The notes under the pieces are model-generated. The model was not told the origin of the DNA and ran no database searches. It was given only the letters and a program-made list of their open reading frames with translations. Of a DNA stretch of 63,849 bases, positions 63,123-63,849 are shown in pieces. A program made the position numbers and the translations under genes. Within the stretch, counting starts at the first letter, position 1, and the number at the start of each line of letters is the position of its first letter. The stretch is from Psychromonas algicola (GTDB lineage Bacteria > Pseudomonadota > Gammaproteobacteria > Enterobacterales > Psychromonadaceae). The stretch is taken from positions 1 to 63,849 of the forward strand of contig NZ_SNUB01000020.1 of assembly GCF_004378355.1 (NCBI RefSeq), read 5' to 3'.

Positions 63123-63566
63123 TTAGAGTGGAATGGGTACTCTCGTCATAAAATAATGGATTTCATTTTCGCTTGTAACTTCAAATCCATTTCGCTTATA
63201 CAAAGAACCTACGGGATTCCATTTTAAATATTCAAGCGTTACTTTCTTTGAGTCGGCATCACATTCACTCAAGAATTTCTGTAATACTTTTGTACCAATT
63301 CCTTTACGCTGAAATTTTATCAACAAATAAAACTCACCAAATCTTGTGTGCTTGCCAACATCGTGAATAGAAACTGTACCTATTGCTTCTCCATTAACTA
63401 AAATAATAAACCAAGGTTTCTCACTAAACCTTTGTTCATGCAATAAGCGTTGAAAATTTTCATCCCATCCCCACTTAGATTCTATGTGTGGCCCCATCGC
63501 TTGCTTCTTTGCTTCAAAGGCAAAATCAATATCAGTTTTATTGGCTTGTTTAAGTTCAATTTTCAT
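63123..63566 (-). CDS. GNAT family N-acetyltransferase
   Basis: This 147-residue GNAT protein has the acetyl-CoA loop F-Q-R-K-G-I-G-T-K-V-L at about 88-98 and a late Y-K-R-N-G-F-E block. The central part, G-T-V-S-I-H-D-V-G, fits the fold. The acceptor is unknown. AGGTTAGATCG precedes the ATG. Confidence 0.85.
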   Translation of the reverse strand: MKIELKQANKTDIDFAFEAKKQAMGPHIESKWGWDENFQRLLHEQRFSEKPWFIILVNGEAIGTVSIHDVGKHTRFGEFYLLIKFQRKGIGTKVLQKFLSECDADSKKVTLEYLKWNPVGSLYKRNGFEVTSENEIHYFMTRVPIPL

Positions 63567-63736
63567 TATGCGATCTAACCTTAATAACAGGGATAAATAG
63601 TAAATTAATAAAATATTGGCAGCCCAAATCTATTACTTTTTGGAAATCCAGATGAAAGAATTATCGTAACCACATCGAATATTGGTTTAATTGCTAATGA
63701 CTTGATTATATTGAAATCAATGTTTGGATGCTGAGA

Positions 63737-63813
63737 TGGTCACTCCAAAACGGCATCGCAATGTGCCAAGATAGATAAGTATTCAGCAAATCAATCTAAA
63801 TATGGAGTGACCA
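63737..63813 (+). repeat. Inverted repeat in the leader of the IS110-like element
   Basis: TGGTCACTCCA (63737-63747) and TGGAGTGACCA (63803-63813) form a perfect 11-bp inverted repeat around 55 bases. Within the loop GGCAT and ATG-T-GCC can pair again. The right arm contains the GGAG ribosome-binding site of the transposase, so a folded RNA would hide it. In IS110-group elements the non-coding end upstream of the transposase gene encodes the bridge RNA (family knowledge). Confidence 0.6.
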
Positions 63814-63815
63814 AC

Positions 63816-63849
63816 ATGAAATGTAGCGTAATTAGTATCGACTTAGCAA
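63816..63849 (+). CDS. IS110-family transposase, first 11 codons (cut by window end)
   Basis: ATG at 63816 with GGAG eight bases upstream opens M-K-C-S-V-I-S-I-D-L-A. The I-D-L-A segment matches the start of IS110/IS1111 DEDD transposases (usual form G-I-D-L-A-K), whose first catalytic Asp is that D. The window ends here, so length and intactness are unknown. Confidence 0.65.
   Translation, partial: MKCSVISIDLA

Noticed and set aside
1-63849. Whole window as a composite transposon bounded by IS elements
   Set aside because: The two ends belong to different IS families (IS256 and IS110-like), and the interior carries core genes such as nrdA, purU and a tRNA.
1-63849. CRISPR array or integron
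   Set aside because: I saw no regularly spaced direct repeats, cas genes, integrase or attC-like series.

Overview
This window is a chromosomal stretch of an AT-rich marine gammaproteobacterium. The gene set (ArgP/ArgO, MtgA, NrdA/NrdB/YfaE, PurU, YchJ, YecH, the ynj genes, a TakP-like TRAP system, a VC2046/SO_3500-type protein) and the low GC content suggest a cold-water relative of Vibrio and Shewanella, most likely a Psychromonas-like organism. That placement is inferred from gene content and was not tested by a search. The window begins in the 3' end of an IS256-family transposase gene and ends 34 bases into what looks like an IS110-family transposase gene. Between them are about 60 protein genes, one tRNA-Tyr and no CRISPR array.

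Layout. 0-10.6 kb: a DUF1223 thioredoxin-fold protein; an orphan propeller-like protein; a translationally coupled pair of an RsbQ-like alpha/beta hydrolase and a PAS-GGDEF diguanylate cyclase; a BASS-family transporter behind a Fur-like site; a MarR regulator divergent from a small membrane protein; MtgA; a thioredoxin-like protein; a YezG-like orphan immunity protein; YecH; and a tandem DUF2061 membrane protein behind a near-perfect Fur box. 10.6-23.5 kb: nrdA with a DnaA box, a pair of NrdR boxes and its own terminator. A tightly packed seven-gene operon follows (VTT-flavin oxidoreductase fusion, DUF547, YnjB, YnjC, YnjD, YnjF, sterol-desaturase-like), and only then nrdB and yfaE. The usual nrdA-nrdB-yfaE unit is therefore split by about 8.6 kb. 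23.5-39.2 kb: mostly housekeeping and signalling genes, including a CPA2 antiporter, AsnB, YchJ, PurU, tRNA-Tyr, a REC-TPR protein, ArgP/ArgO, a leucine-rich-repeat kinase, an M14 carboxypeptidase, a Bax-inhibitor-1-like protein, a HAD phosphatase and an L,D-transpeptidase.

39.2-54.5 kb: transport. A TRAP system (P-Q-M order, with a strong hairpin after the P gene) is followed by a three-gene ABC-2 exporter, a YHYH lipoprotein, a YheT-like hydrolase and a frameshifted methyltransferase gene. A UTRA/GntR-regulated ABC importer then carries two cytoplasmic phosphohydrolases in the same operon, one of the alkaline-phosphatase superfamily and one HAD-IB. Two matching operator sites flank the regulator-transporter intergenic region, so the regulator probably controls both itself and the importer.

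54.5-63.8 kb: an accessory-looking, more AT-rich stretch. It has an OmpA-type lipoprotein, a 2-hydroxyacid dehydrogenase, a HAD-IIB phosphatase, a small unknown gene, an 890-residue SF1 (UPF1-like) helicase with a nuclease-like C-terminus, a possible gene relic, HupE, an SDR, a hypothetical gene and a GNAT acetyltransferase. It ends in the IS110-like element, whose first codons follow an 11-bp inverted repeat that includes the ribosome-binding site.

The strongest leads are the hydrolase/PAS-GGDEF pair, the split nrd locus with its lipid/redox-flavoured ynj operon, the UTRA-controlled organophosphate-type importer, the helicase-nuclease, and the IS110 leader as a possible bridge-RNA region. 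All functional statements come from reading motifs by eye; no database search was run.
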